Source: Leclercia adecarboxylata
GTDB lineage: Bacteria; Pseudomonadota; Gammaproteobacteria; Enterobacterales; Enterobacteriaceae
Assembly: GCA_002360945.1 (NCBI GenBank)
Contig: DERO01000016.1
Coordinates: 1 to 50,403, forward strand
Length of the DNA: 50,403 bases
Reading direction: 5' to 3'
Translations under genes and position numbers: made by a program
The notes under the pieces: generated by a model
The model's database searches: none
What the model was told of the DNA's origin: nothing
What the model saw: only the letters and a program-made list of their open reading frames with translations
Shown here: piece after piece, positions 8,266 to 17,601 of the stretch
Position numbering within the stretch: the first letter of the stretch is position 1
Layout of the letters: every line of letters begins with the position of its first letter

Positions 8266-9768
8266 ATGACCCCATTGCTTCAGCTTAAAGGCATCACCAA
8301 GGTTTTCCCCGGTGTGCGCGCCCTTGAGAACGTGCAGCTTGAACTCTGGCCCGGCAAAGTCACCGCCCTGATCGGTGAAAACGGCGCGGGCAAATCGACG
8401 CTGGTCAAAGTGATGACCGGTATCTACCAGCCCGACGAGGGCGAGATCCTCTATAAAGCCATTCCCATTCAGCTGCCGACCCCCGACTCGGCGCACAAGG
8501 TGGGTATTACCGCGATCCACCAGGAGACCGTGCTGTTCGATGAGCTGTCGGTCACCGAAAATATTTTTGTTGGTCAGTACCTCTATAAAGGCTTTTTCAA
8601 AAAGCTCGACTGGCCGGAGATGCACCGCCGGGCGCAGGCGATCCTCACCCGTCTGGAGGTGCAGATTGACCCGCGCGCGACGCTGAAAACCCTGAGCATC
8701 GCCCAGCGGCATATGGTGGCGATTGCCCGGGCGCTGTCCTTTGACGCCCAGGTGGTGATCCTTGATGAACCCACCGCCGCCCTGTCGCAGCACGAAATTC
8801 TCGAGTTCTATCAGATCGTTGAACGCCTGAAGCAGGAGGGGAAAGCGATCCTGTTTATCTCACATAAGTTCGACGAGATTTTTGAGCTGGCGGATCACTA
8901 CACCATCCTGCGCGACGGCGTGTTTGTCGGTGCTGGTGCCATCAACGACATCACCGAGGAGCGGATGGTGGCGATGATGGTTGGCCGCGCCATTACCCAG
9001 ACCTTCCCGAAAGTGGCGTGCGAAAAAGGCGACACCGTGCTGGAGGTGCAGGATCTCTGCCATCCGACCGAGTTCGCCAATATCTCCTTTACCCTGCGCA
9101 AAGGCGAAATCCTCGGCTTCTACGGCCTGGTGGGGGCCGGGCGTACCGAGCTGATGCAGGCGCTCTCCGGCATCTCGCGCCCGTCTTCCGGCAGCATCGT
9201 GCTGAACGGCAAAGCGCAGCATTTCCGCCAGCCGGCGGACGCCATCCGGGCCGGGATCGTCTGCGTGCCGGAAGAGCGCCAGAAGCAGGGGGCGATTATC
9301 GAGCTGTCGATTGCGCAGAACATCAGCCTGCCGCAGCTCAGCAAGCTCAACGCCAGCGGCGTGCTGAATGACGATCGCGAGTGGCAGCTGGCGGATGAAT
9401 ACGCTAAGCGCCTGCAGGTAAAAGCCTTTAGCTGGAAGCAGGCGGTGGAAACCCTCTCCGGCGGCAACCAGCAGAAAGTGGTGATCGGCAAATGGCTGGC
9501 GACTCACCCGGACGTCATCATCCTCGATGAACCGACCAAAGGGATCGATATCGGCTCCAAAGCGGCGGTCCATCAGTTCATGTCCGAGCTGGTCGGTCAG
9601 GGGCTGGCGGTGATCATGGTCTCCTCCGAACTGCCGGAAGTGATGGGCATGGCCGACCGGATCATCGTCATGCATGAAGGGTTAATGGTGGCGGAATATC
9701 AGGCGGGGGGCGCGACGGCGGAAACCATCGTCAGCGCCGCCAGCGGTGCCAGACAGGAGGCCGCATAA
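8266..9768 (+). CDS. ABC sugar-import ATPase, duplicated domains (probable rhamnose)
   Basis: The 500-residue protein energises import of the sugar delivered by the preceding binding protein. The ATG at 8266 (MTPLLQLKGITKVFPG) follows AACGGAGAAC; the longer upstream frame reads through the hairpin and is rejected. The first ABC domain has Walker A GENGAGKST, signature LSIAQRHMVAIARAL and Walker B VVILDEPTAAL. The second has a degenerate Walker A (GLVGAGRTE), signature LSGGNQQKVVIG and IILDEPTKGIDIGSK, as usual in the RbsA/AraG/MglA family, where the second site is typically impaired. Its stop overlaps the next ATG by one base (TAATG). Confidence 0.92.
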   Translation: MTPLLQLKGITKVFPGVRALENVQLELWPGKVTALIGENGAGKSTLVKVMTGIYQPDEGEILYKAIPIQLPTPDSAHKVGITAIHQETVLFDELSVTENIFVGQYLYKGFFKKLDWPEMHRRAQAILTRLEVQIDPRATLKTLSIAQRHMVAIARALSFDAQVVILDEPTAALSQHEILEFYQIVERLKQEGKAILFISHKFDEIFELADHYTILRDGVFVGAGAINDITEERMVAMMVGRAITQTFPKVACEKGDTVLEVQDLCHPTEFANISFTLRKGEILGFYGLVGAGRTELMQALSGISRPSSGSIVLNGKAQHFRQPADAIRAGIVCVPEERQKQGAIIELSIAQNISLPQLSKLNASGVLNDDREWQLADEYAKRLQVKAFSWKQAVETLSGGNQQKVVIGKWLATHPDVIILDEPTKGIDIGSKAAVHQFMSELVGQGLAVIMVSSELPEVMGMADRIIVMHEGLMVAEYQAGGATAETIVSAASGARQEAA

Positions 9769-10772
9769 TGTTGCAACAGCTGCTTAAACACCGCGAGGCG
9801 CTGCTGGCGGCGGTGATCGTGCTGATGACGATCGCCATCGGTGCCCGCATCCCGTCGTTTATCGCGCCGGGCAACCTGGTGGAGATGTTTAACGACACCT
9901 CGATTCTGGTCATTCTCGCCCTCGGGCAGATGATGGTCCTGCTCACCAAAGGCATCGACCTGTCGATGGCGGCCAACCTGGCGCTGACCGGGATGATTGT
10001 CGCCCTGATTAACTTCCATCACCCCGATGTGCCGGTCTGGGCGCTGCTGATCCTGGCCACCGCGCTCGGCCTGCTGATGGGCGTAATTAACGGCCTGCTG
10101 GTATGGAAGATGGGTATCCCGGCGATTGTGGTGACGCTGGGCACCATGAGCATCTACCGCGGAATTATCTTTCTGCTTTCCGGCGGCGGCTGGGTCAACT
10201 CCAACCAGATGGGAGCCGATTTCCTCGGCCTGCCGCGGGCGTCGGTGCTGGGCCTGCCGGTACTGAGCTGGTGCGCCATTGCCGCCCTGCTACTGGTGGG
10301 CTATTTCCTGCGCTACAGCCGCACCGGGCGTGCGCTCTATACGGCGGGCGGTAACGCCACGGCGGCGTACTACACCGGGATCAACGCCGGGAAGATGCAG
10401 TTCGTCAGCTTCTGCCTCTCCGGCGCGCTGGCCGGTTTCTGCGGCTATCTGTGGATCTCCCGCTTTGCGGTGGCCTATGTCGACGTGGCGAACGGCTTTG
10501 AGCTGCAGGTGGTGGCAGCCTGCGTGATCGGCGGCATCAGCACCATGGGTGGTACCGGTCGGGTGCTGGGTTGCCTGTGCGGGGCGCTGTTCCTTGGGGT
10601 GATCAACAATGCCCTGCCGGTGATCGGCGTGTCGCCGTTCTGGCAGATGGCGATCTCCGGGACGGTGATCGTGATTGCGGTGCTGCTCAATGAGCGCGGC
10701 AACAAACGCAAAGGACGGCTGATCCTGCGCGATGCGGCGTTGGCACGTCAGAAACAGGCGGTAAGATCATGA
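9768..10772 (+). CDS. ABC sugar-import permease 1 (probable rhamnose)
   Basis: This 334-residue inner-membrane permease of the RbsC family has about eight to ten hydrophobic segments beginning at ALLAAVIVLMTIAIGARIP. The family EAA-like region appears as SRTGRALYTAGGNATAAYYTGIN, followed by GGISTMGGTGRVLGCLCGALF. It pairs with the next gene to form a heterodimeric channel, and both genes overlap their neighbours (TAATG before, ATGA after), so the four transporter genes are translated as one unit. Confidence 0.9.
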   Translation: MLQQLLKHREALLAAVIVLMTIAIGARIPSFIAPGNLVEMFNDTSILVILALGQMMVLLTKGIDLSMAANLALTGMIVALINFHHPDVPVWALLILATALGLLMGVINGLLVWKMGIPAIVVTLGTMSIYRGIIFLLSGGGWVNSNQMGADFLGLPRASVLGLPVLSWCAIAALLLVGYFLRYSRTGRALYTAGGNATAAYYTGINAGKMQFVSFCLSGALAGFCGYLWISRFAVAYVDVANGFELQVVAACVIGGISTMGGTGRVLGCLCGALFLGVINNALPVIGVSPFWQMAISGTVIVIAVLLNERGNKRKGRLILRDAALARQKQAVRS

Positions 10773-11773
10773 GTAAAGTAATGACGTCTGAAGAGATTAA
10801 AAACACCCCCGCCCCGGCAGGCATTTTCCAGCGCCTGCTGTGCTGGGAAGGTTTTCTGCTGGCGGTGACCCTGGCGGTGTTCGTCGGCAATGCCCTGGCC
10901 TCCCCGTACTTCCTCGATATCTGGAACCTGTCGGATGCGACCTTCAACTTCACCGAAAAGGCGATCATCGTGCTGCCGATGGCGATGCTGATCATCGCCC
11001 GTGAAATTGACCTGTCGGTGGCCTCCACCATCGCCCTGAGCTCCACGGTGATGGGCTTCTGCGCGGCGGCCGGGCTGGATACGCCGTGGCTTGTCTGCGT
11101 GGGCTTAGGGGTGGGCCTGCTGTGCGGGCTGTTCAACGGCCTGCTGGTGACCCGCTTTAACCTGTCGTCGATTGTGATCACCATCGGCACCATGAGCCTC
11201 TATCGCGGCATTACCTACATTCTGCTGGGCGACCAGGCGCTGAACGCGTACCCGGAGAGCTTCGCGTGGTTTGGTCAGGGGTACGTCTGGGGGGCGCTGT
11301 CGTTTGAGTTCGCGCTGTTTATCGTGCTGGCGGCCCTGTTTGCCTTCGTACTGCACAAAACCAACTTCGGGCGTCGCACCTACGCCATCGGCAATAACCC
11401 GACCGGGGCCTGGTATTCCGGCATTAACGTGAAGCGCCACAACCTGATCCTCTTTGCCTTGGTGGGGCTGATGGCCGGGCTGGCCTCGGTGCTGCTCACC
11501 TCGCGTCTGGGCAGTACCCGCCCGACCATTGCGATGGGCTGGGAGCTGGCGGTGGTGACCATGGCGGTGCTTGGCGGGGTCAATATTCTTGGCGGTTCCG
11601 GCAGCATGGTGGGCGTGATTATCGCCGCCTTCCTGATGGGGCTGGTCACCTTCGGCCTGAGCCTGCTCAACGTGCCGGGCATCGTGATGTCGGTGATTAT
11701 CGGCGCGATGCTGATTGTGGTGATCTCTCTGCCGATCATCACCCGCCGCGTGATGCAGCGAAGACGGATCTAA
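10769..11773 (+). CDS. ABC sugar-import permease 2 (probable rhamnose)
   Basis: This second RbsC-family permease (334 residues) overlaps the first by ATGA. Hydrophobic segments start at FLLAVTLAVFVGNALASPY. The conserved loops IIAREIDLSVAS, ITIGTMSLYRGITYI and TNFGRRTYAIGNNPTGAWYS are visible, as is GGVNILGGSGSMVGVIIAAF near the end. It completes the binding protein-ATPase-permease-permease importer. Having two distinct permeases is the arrangement known for rhamnose ABC importers and differs from ribose-type systems with one permease. Confidence 0.9.
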   Translation: MSKVMTSEEIKNTPAPAGIFQRLLCWEGFLLAVTLAVFVGNALASPYFLDIWNLSDATFNFTEKAIIVLPMAMLIIAREIDLSVASTIALSSTVMGFCAAAGLDTPWLVCVGLGVGLLCGLFNGLLVTRFNLSSIVITIGTMSLYRGITYILLGDQALNAYPESFAWFGQGYVWGALSFEFALFIVLAALFAFVLHKTNFGRRTYAIGNNPTGAWYSGINVKRHNLILFALVGLMAGLASVLLTSRLGSTRPTIAMGWELAVVTMAVLGGVNILGGSGSMVGVIIAAFLMGLVTFGLSLLNVPGIVMSVIIGAMLIVVISLPIITRRVMQRRRI

Positions 11774-11815
11774 ATGCCGGGCGAGGCTGCGTGCAAGCGC
11801 AGCGCCGCCGGGCAT
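11774..11815. repeat. REP palindrome between transporter and reductase genes
   Basis: ATGCCGGGCGAGGCTGCG and its imperfect inverted copy GCAGCGCCGCCGGGCAT form a single REP-type stem-loop within the operon, 30 bp before the next start codon. Confidence 0.75.
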
Positions 11816-11844
11816 AAAAATCACCGTAATTAAGGAGAATGATC

Positions 11845-12993
11845 ATGAGCTTTATGTTGGCGCTGCCGAAAATCAGCCTGCACGGCGCAGGCGCAATCGG
11901 CGATATGGTTAAGCTGGTGGCAAACAAACAGTGGGGCAAGGCGCTGATCGTCACCGACGGCCAGTTGGTGAAAATGGGCCTGCTCGACAGCCTGTTTACC
12001 GCCCTCGACGCGCAGCAGATGACTTATCAGCTGTTCGATGCAGTCTTCCCGAACCCGACCGAGGCGCTGGTACAAAAAGGATTTGCCGCGTATCAGGACG
12101 CGCACTGTGATTACATCATTGCCTTCGGCGGCGGCAGCCCGATCGACACCGCGAAAGCGATTAAAATTCTCACCGCCAATCCTGGCCCGTCTACCGCTTA
12201 CTCCGGCGTCGGCAAGGTGATCAACGCCGGGGTGCCGCTGGTGGCGATCAACACTACCGCCGGCACGGCGGCGGAGATGACCAGCAATGCGGTGATCATC
12301 GACTCTGCGCGTCAGGTCAAAGAGGTGATTATCGACCCGAACATCATCCCGGATATCGCCGTGGATGACGCCAGCGTGATGCTCGACATCCCGGCTTCCG
12401 TCACCGCCGCCACCGGGATGGATGCGTTAACCCACGCCATCGAAGCCTGGGTCTCCGTGGGTGCTCACCCACTGACTGACGCCAACGCGCTGGAGGCCAT
12501 TCGCCTGATCGCCCACTGGCTGCCGGAAGCGGTGGACAACGGGCATAATATCGAGGCGCGCGAACAGATGGCCTTCGGCCAGTATCTGGCGGGGATGGCC
12601 TTTAACAGCGCCGGACTCGGGCTGGTACATGCCCTGGCCCACCAGCCGGGTGCCACGCACAACCTGCCGCACGGCGTGTGCAACGCCATCCTGCTGCCGA
12701 TCATCGAAAACTTTAACCGTCCGAACGCCGTAGCGCGCTTTGCCCGCGTGGCGCAGGCGATGGGCGTCGATACCCGCGAGATGAGCGACGAAGCGGCCAG
12801 CATGGCCGCCATTCAGGCAATTCGCGATCTGAGCACCCGCGTCGGCATTCCGTCCGGCTTCAGCAAGCTGGGTGTGACCCAGGCCGATATCGAAGGCTGG
12901 CTCGACAAAGCCCTCGCCGACCCGTGCGCCCCCTGCAACCCGCGCAGCGCCAGCCGCGACGAGGTGCGCGAACTCTATCTGGAGGCATTATGA
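11845..12993 (+). CDS. Iron-dependent lactaldehyde reductase (FucO-like)
   Basis: This 382-residue group III iron alcohol dehydrogenase most likely reduces L-lactaldehyde from the RhaD reaction to 1,2-propanediol with NADH. Visible features are [13 protein letters not shown] (dinucleotide binding), [10 protein letters not shown], and iron-ligand motifs [16 protein letters not shown] (Asp and His) and [21 protein letters not shown] (two His). Of two ATGs, the one at 11845 is preferred because AAGGAG then has a 7-nt spacing. It is a diverged homologue of E. coli FucO, not an orthologue, so no symbol is given. Its stop overlaps rhaM by ATGA, tying it to rhamnose use. Confidence 0.88.
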   Translation: MSFMLALPKISLHGAGAIGDMVKLVANKQWGKALIVTDGQLVKMGLLDSLFTALDAQQMTYQLFDAVFPNPTEALVQKGFAAYQDAHCDYIIAFGGGSPIDTAKAIKILTANPGPSTAYSGVGKVINAGVPLVAINTTAGTAAEMTSNAVIIDSARQVKEVIIDPNIIPDIAVDDASVMLDIPASVTAATGMDALTHAIEAWVSVGAHPLTDANALEAIRLIAHWLPEAVDNGHNIEAREQMAFGQYLAGMAFNSAGLGLVHALAHQPGATHNLPHGVCNAILLPIIENFNRPNAVARFARVAQAMGVDTREMSDEAASMAAIQAIRDLSTRVGIPSGFSKLGVTQADIEGWLDKALADPCAPCNPRSASRDEVRELYLEAL

Positions 12994-13304
12994 TCCGCAA
13001 AGCCTTTGTGATGCAGGTGAACTCTGACGCACACGAGGAGTATGAACGTCGCCACAACCCGATCTGGCCCGAACTGGAAGCGGTGCTGAAAGACCACGGC
13101 GCGCACCACTACGCCATCTATCTGGATAAGACCCGCAACCTGCTGTTTGCCACGGTGGAAATCGAATCGGAAGAGCGCTGGAACGCGGTGGCAAACACCG
13201 ATGTCTGCCAGCGCTGGTGGAAATATATGGGGGAGGTGATGCCGTCTAATCCGGACAACAGCCCGGTGAGTACCGGGCTGCAGGAGGTATTTTATTTAGC
13301 GTAA
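12990..13304 (+). CDS. rhaM: L-rhamnose mutarotase
   Basis: RhaM interconverts the alpha and beta anomers of L-rhamnose, feeding the isomerase. The 104-residue protein equals the E. coli length with the ATG at 12990 ([20 protein letters not shown]). It has the small dimeric ferredoxin-like fold residues expected for the family, including [17 protein letters not shown] with the catalytic-region His, [20 protein letters not shown] and the tryptophan pair CQRWWKYMG. It is the last gene of the rhamnose operon and is followed by a terminator. Confidence 0.95.
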   Translation: MIRKAFVMQVNSDAHEEYERRHNPIWPELEAVLKDHGAHHYAIYLDKTRNLLFATVEIESEERWNAVANTDVCQRWWKYMGEVMPSNPDNSPVSTGLQEVFYLA

Positions 13305-13308
13305 CGGT

Positions 13309-13344
13309 AAAGCAGGTGATGCAACGCAAGTGTCACCTGCTTTT
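13309..13344 (+). terminator. Intrinsic terminator of the rhamnose operon
   Basis: AAAGCAGGTGA pairs with TCACCTGCTTT around a 13-nt loop and is followed by a short T-run. It lies 4 bp after the rhaM stop. Confidence 0.85.
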
Positions 13345-13384
13345 AGCGCAAAGTTCTTCTGGCTAAACGGTTTCCTATTCCACT

Positions 13385-13810
13385 TCAGTTCTGCCAGTTA
13401 ATCATCTCATCAAGGCCGGACAGCAACGCCGGAATATAGCTTTCATCTATACCAAAAGAATCTTTTATGATGACACTTTCAGCTGGGCTTTCGGGTCTGA
13501 GCATTAACGTCACTGCGATAGAACCATCAGGCATAGGGCTAAAAAAAATATTCAACTGATTTTCTGTGCTATCGAAGACTACATCATGAGGCTTGCTGCC
13601 ATTAATCACCCCCTGATGAAGAGAATATATGCCCGCTCTAAAATCTGTGAGCTCTCCAATACAAAATGATGCCTGATATTGTGTCTTTAATTCAGGAAGT
13701 TGATATTCAATATATGTTCTTATCCAGTCATATGCGGGAACCTCTGGCGTATTTTGTCTTTCAAATGGCGAAATACGTAATATTCTTGAGCCACTTACGA
13801 TTTCTATCAT
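13385..13810 (-). CDS. Orphan AT-rich cytoplasmic protein, possibly immunity-like
   Basis: Using the ATG at 13810 (after GGGG with a 5-nt spacer) gives 141 residues starting MIEIVSGSRILRISPFERQ; the frame is open further upstream but that part is low in protein character. The protein is soluble, with no signal or membrane segment, and alternates predicted beta strands (SIAVTLMLRPES) with a C-terminal helix (LLSGLDEMINWQ). I do not recognise the family with confidence; length, composition and layout remind me of small immunity proteins of polymorphic toxin systems such as WapI types, but this is a guess. It is clearly AT-richer than both flanking operons, faces rhaM convergently, and seems to be an insertion between the rhamnose and raffinose loci. 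Confidence 0.55.
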   Translation of the reverse strand: MIEIVSGSRILRISPFERQNTPEVPAYDWIRTYIEYQLPELKTQYQASFCIGELTDFRAGIYSLHQGVINGSKPHDVVFDSTENQLNIFFSPMPDGSIAVTLMLRPESPAESVIIKDSFGIDESYIPALLSGLDEMINWQN

Positions 13811-14131
13811 CATCACCCCATTAATTGCGCAAAAGATTAAAACATTATAGAAGTAATAATCTTTTAGGGATTTGTCTTCTACCAGGCGGTAATTGGAAAT
13901 GAAAGATAGAGTAATGAGCGAACTCTTCCCTGACTGCAAATCCTGTTGCCATAAAATGATTCCTTGTGGTTAATCAACGCCCCTGGAATCATATAACGCC
14001 TTTTTCAGTACGATATTGATCTTACCCACAAACATCCCCTAGTGCTTACTTCCCCTTTAATAGGTTTTGATTGCGTACATTATTGGCAAAGCGATTGATG
14101 AAACCCACCTCTGGTGGATTTCATCGTTTTT
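13811..14131. other. AT-rich gap with a 35-codon frame and a hairpin
   Basis: No established gene lies here. On the minus strand a 35-codon frame (13845-13952, MATGFAVREEFAHYSIFHFQ at its start) has AAGGA upstream and ends 34 bp before the orphan gene; it could be a leader, a remnant of a toxin gene or chance. At 14095-14124 GATGAAA...TTTCATC encloses CCCACC/GGTGG and is followed on the plus strand by TTTTTT, i.e. a terminator facing away from the raffinose genes. Confidence 0.4.
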
Positions 14132-15397
14132 TCAGTTCGCCTCTACCGCATTACTGCGCGCCGCAATTTCATGTCTGCTGCTCAACGTAAACGCCGACAG
14201 CACCGTCACCGCCAGCACAAAGCAGCCCAGCATCAGGTAGGTCTCCTGGAAGCCGATCCGGTCATACATATTCCCGGCAAAGGCGGAGAGGAAAATCGCC
14301 GCCAGCTGTTTGGCAAAGTTGAAGCCAATCAGGTAGATGGTCGCCGACAGTCGGGTATCGAACACGCCGGTGATGTACTTAAAGGCGCCCACCAGCAGGA
14401 ACGGCACTTCCAGGGCGTGCAGCATCTTGAGCGCCACCACTTCCACGGCGGTGGTGGCAAATGACGAACCAATAATGCGCGTCGCCATTATCACTCCGGC
14501 AATCAGCAGCGTGTTTTTCGCGCCAATGCGGTTAATGATCCACGGCGAGCAGAACATGATGATGGCGTTGCAGATCTCCCCGGCGGTGGTCGCAAAACCA
14601 AACGCTCGCGTGCCCTCCTCCGGCGTGGCGAAGAAGGTTTTAAAGAAGGTGGCGAACTGCTGATCGAAGACGTCGTAAACGCAGGCCACGCCAATCACGT
14701 ACAAAATGAACATCCACATTTTGCGCTGGCGGAACAGGTTAATCACGGTTCGGGCGGTGATCTGCGGCTGGTTAGCGCCGAGGGCGTTCATCACCTGGGC
14801 AGTCTGGTTAGGCTTCGGTTTGGCGACCACCAGCAGCACCATCAGCACCAGCGCCGCCGCGGAACCCATCCAGAACACATACGAGGGATCAATCCCGAAC
14901 AGGATCCCGCCCGTCGAGGCGCACAGCCCCCAGCCGAGACAGCCAAACATCCGCGCCTTGCCGTACTCAAAGAAGCTGTTGCGGCTTACGCGTTCAATGT
15001 AGGCCTCAATCGCCCCCGACCCCGCCGAGAAGACGAAGCCGATATAGACCCCGCCGCTCAGCGCCCCGAGCCAGATATTGGTTTTCAGCAGCGGCGCGAA
15101 AACGTAGAGGAAGAAGGGCGCGAAGAGAAACAGCAGGACCGCGATGATCCACAGCAGGTGTTTTTTCAGCCCCAGCTTGTCCGACACTATCCCCAGCACC
15201 GGCTGGAACGATATGGCAAACAGCGAGATACAGGAGAAGACGATCCCGGTATGGGTTTTATTCAGGCCGATGATATCCGACAGCCAGATCGGCAGGAACG
15301 GAAAGCAGGTGGCCATGATGAAGAAGTAGAGAAAGAAGAACGACCCGAAGATCCAGAAGTTCGGGTTGTCTTTGTGGGTACAGGCAGTCGTGTTCAT
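14132..15397 (-). CDS. LacY-family raffinose/melibiose:H+ symporter (RafB/MelY type)
   Basis: This 421-residue, 12-segment inner-membrane symporter imports alpha-galactosides for the hydrolase encoded upstream in the operon. It starts at the ATG at 15397 (MNTTACTHKDNPNFW). All key LacY residues are recognisable: the Glu in AIEAYIERVS, the Arg in KARMFGCLGW, the Glu in FATTAGEICNA, the Arg in IMATRIIGS, and the His and Glu of LHALEVPFLL. Overall the sequence is nearer to plasmid RafB and to Enterobacter MelY than to LacY (from memory). It follows the alpha-galactosidase with a 44-bp gap, indicating one operon. Raffinose and melibiose are both plausible substrates, so no symbol is given. Confidence 0.88.
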   Translation of the reverse strand: MNTTACTHKDNPNFWIFGSFFFLYFFIMATCFPFLPIWLSDIIGLNKTHTGIVFSCISLFAISFQPVLGIVSDKLGLKKHLLWIIAVLLFLFAPFFLYVFAPLLKTNIWLGALSGGVYIGFVFSAGSGAIEAYIERVSRNSFFEYGKARMFGCLGWGLCASTGGILFGIDPSYVFWMGSAAALVLMVLLVVAKPKPNQTAQVMNALGANQPQITARTVINLFRQRKMWMFILYVIGVACVYDVFDQQFATFFKTFFATPEEGTRAFGFATTAGEICNAIIMFCSPWIINRIGAKNTLLIAGVIMATRIIGSSFATTAVEVVALKMLHALEVPFLLVGAFKYITGVFDTRLSATIYLIGFNFAKQLAAIFLSAFAGNMYDRIGFQETYLMLGCFVLAVTVLSAFTLSSRHEIAARSNAVEAN

Positions 15398-15441
15398 TAT
15401 TTTTATCCTCAACTCAGGGCCGGTTGCCCGGCCCATTGCCC

Positions 15442-17565
15442 TTATACGCGTTCAACGCCAATCAGGATGGCGGTTTCCGGATCCAGAACCGGCAGGGCAA
15501 GCCCCGCCTGCATCAGCCATTCGCCGCTCACCGTTTGCGGGGTCTCCATCCACGCCGGCAGCTTGCGCATGGTGTGCCCCCCTTCCCCGGTCAGGCGGAT
15601 GTTGGGGTGGTCGAGCAGCGTGATGCGGTACTGGGCGTTGGCCGCCAGCCCCGGCATGCGCAGCGGCATCATCAGGGTGTAATCCGGCATCGCTAACTGG
15701 CTGACAATAAACAGCCCCTGGCGCTGATCCTGATTCACGATCCCCTGCGCCAGGGTGGTGCTGTCGGGCATATCCACCCGCCACTGGGTGCCGTGATGGA
15801 TCACCTCGCGCCACTGCTTATGCAGGGCCGCATAGTGCCGGTAGCCTTCGCGCTCCTGCTCATCCACGGCAAGGGGATCCAGCTCCAGCCCCATATGGCC
15901 GAACAGCGCCGTCAGGCCGCGGAAGGCGATGCTGTGCTGGCGGAAAGTCGCATGGCATTTATGATGACCGATATGCGCGCCCATCACCTCAGGCGGGAAG
16001 AAGTAGCTCATGCCACGCTGGATAGTATTACGTTCCAGCGCGTCGTTGTTATCCGACGCCCAAAAGCGATGGCAGCGGGTCAGGACTTCATAGTCGATAC
16101 GCCCGCCGCCGGAGGAGCAGGATTCAAACTCCACGTGCGGGAAGCGCTCACCCAGGGTGTCCAGCAAGCGGTAGAACTGGCGGGTCTGGGCATCGGCAGC
16201 GGCCTTGCCGTTATGGCCCGGCTGCACCAGCTCGCGGTTCATGTCCCACTTCACATAGTCCACCTGATGCTCACCCAGCAGCCAGCTCATGCGCTCCAGC
16301 AGGTAGTCGAAGGCGGCAGGAATGTTGAGGTTTAGCACCCACTGGTGGCGGCCGGTGACCTGCTCATAACCCGGCAGGGCCAGCACCCAGTCCGGGTGGG
16401 CGCGATACAGATCGGAGTTCGGGTTGATCATCTCCGGCTCGACCCAGATACCAAACTCCATCCCGAGGCTTTTAACGTGGTTGATCACCGGCGTTAAGCC
16501 GTTGGGGTATTTCTGCTCGTCGAGATACCAGTCTCCCAGCGCAGCATGGTCGTCGTTGCGCCCTTTAAACCAGCCATCATCAATGATAAAGCGCTCCACC
16601 CCCAGCGAGGCCGCTTCGTCTGCCATCCGCATGATGTACTCAGGATCGTGGTTAAAGTAGATCCCCTCCCAGGTGTTAAGGTGCACCGGGCGCGGTTTGT
16701 TCTCCGGGAACCGGATGATGTTGCTGCGCAGATAGCGATGGTACTGCTGGCTCATGCCGTTCAGCCCCTGGGAGGAGTAGCTGGCGTAGAGGTGCGGCGT
16801 CCAGAGGGTTTCGCCCTCCTCCAGCGCCATTTCCCCCGGCAGCCAGAGCGCTTCGGCCTGCAGATAGCGACGGCCATCGGTTTTGGCCTCCGCGCGCAGG
16901 CGATGGTTGCCGCTCCAGCCCAGATGTACGCCCCAGACGTCACCGTGCATTTCGCTGAAGCCCGGCGTACCGCTAATCAGGGCCGGGAAATGCTCGTGGG
17001 AGCTGCGGCCGCGGCGGTTTTCGATCACGAAGCTGTCGTGCTCCAGCAGCAGGCGATGCGGCTGAAATTCGCGGATCCAGCGGCCATGAAAGGCCATCAC
17101 CTCGCGGGCGCGTTCCGCCAGCGGCAGGGTGACGGCCAGACGCTCAACCTGCCACGGCTGGCTTTTAAGGTTGGTCAGGCCGTGGCGAACCGCCAGCACG
17201 CCGCTGTCATCGAGGGCGATCTCGCTGGTCAGACGCAGGCCGGCGGTGTCATCTTCGGCGGTAAGGGTCAGGGTTTGTCCCTGCTGAGATACCGCGACGG
17301 TACGGAACCGCGGCGAACCATCCAGCCCCTGACGGTGGCCCTCAATGCCCGGCGCGCCGAACAGGCCGTGGGCAAGTTCCGCCATCAGCGTGACCGGTGA
17401 GTCAACGTCCAGTCTGCCATTAGCGATCGGGCGGGAAAGCGTGGCCGCATCCTGCGGCGAAAAGTGGCGAAGGTGCGGCCCCCAGTAAAGAATTTCGGCG
17501 AACGGGTGGGTTTTGATCACCACATCGACCGTTTCGCTTGCGAGTCGTAAAACTGCCTCTTGCAT
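15442..17565 (-). CDS. GH36 alpha-galactosidase (RafA type)
   Basis: The enzyme removes terminal alpha-galactose from raffinose or melibiose in the cytoplasm. The 707-residue protein (RafA of E. coli plasmids is about 708) uses the ATG at 17565 (MQEAVLRLASETVD), with AGGAGATGTCCG upstream. After an N-terminal beta-sandwich of about 330 residues comes the barrel: FIIDDGWFKGRNDD, EFGIWVEPEMINPNSDLYRAHPDW (first 20: EFGIWVEPEMINPNSDLYRA), the nucleophile Asp in YVKWDMNREL, and the acid/base Asp in FWASDNNDALER after CSSGGGRIDYEVL. No signal peptide is present. It is the first structural gene behind the two operators and is transcribed with the symporter. Confidence 0.93.
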   Translation of the reverse strand: MQEAVLRLASETVDVVIKTHPFAEILYWGPHLRHFSPQDAATLSRPIANGRLDVDSPVTLMAELAHGLFGAPGIEGHRQGLDGSPRFRTVAVSQQGQTLTLTAEDDTAGLRLTSEIALDDSGVLAVRHGLTNLKSQPWQVERLAVTLPLAERAREVMAFHGRWIREFQPHRLLLEHDSFVIENRRGRSSHEHFPALISGTPGFSEMHGDVWGVHLGWSGNHRLRAEAKTDGRRYLQAEALWLPGEMALEEGETLWTPHLYASYSSQGLNGMSQQYHRYLRSNIIRFPENKPRPVHLNTWEGIYFNHDPEYIMRMADEAASLGVERFIIDDGWFKGRNDDHAALGDWYLDEQKYPNGLTPVINHVKSLGMEFGIWVEPEMINPNSDLYRAHPDWVLALPGYEQVTGRHQWVLNLNIPAAFDYLLERMSWLLGEHQVDYVKWDMNRELVQPGHNGKAAADAQTRQFYRLLDTLGERFPHVEFESCSSGGGRIDYEVLTRCHRFWASDNNDALERNTIQRGMSYFFPPEVMGAHIGHHKCHATFRQHSIAFRGLTALFGHMGLELDPLAVDEQEREGYRHYAALHKQWREVIHHGTQWRVDMPDSTTLAQGIVNQDQRQGLFIVSQLAMPDYTLMMPLRMPGLAANAQYRITLLDHPNIRLTGEGGHTMRKLPAWMETPQTVSGEWLMQAGLALPVLDPETAILIGVERV

Positions 17566-17601
17566 CGGACATCTCCTGTCATCGGGATATCCTGAGTGTT
17601 G

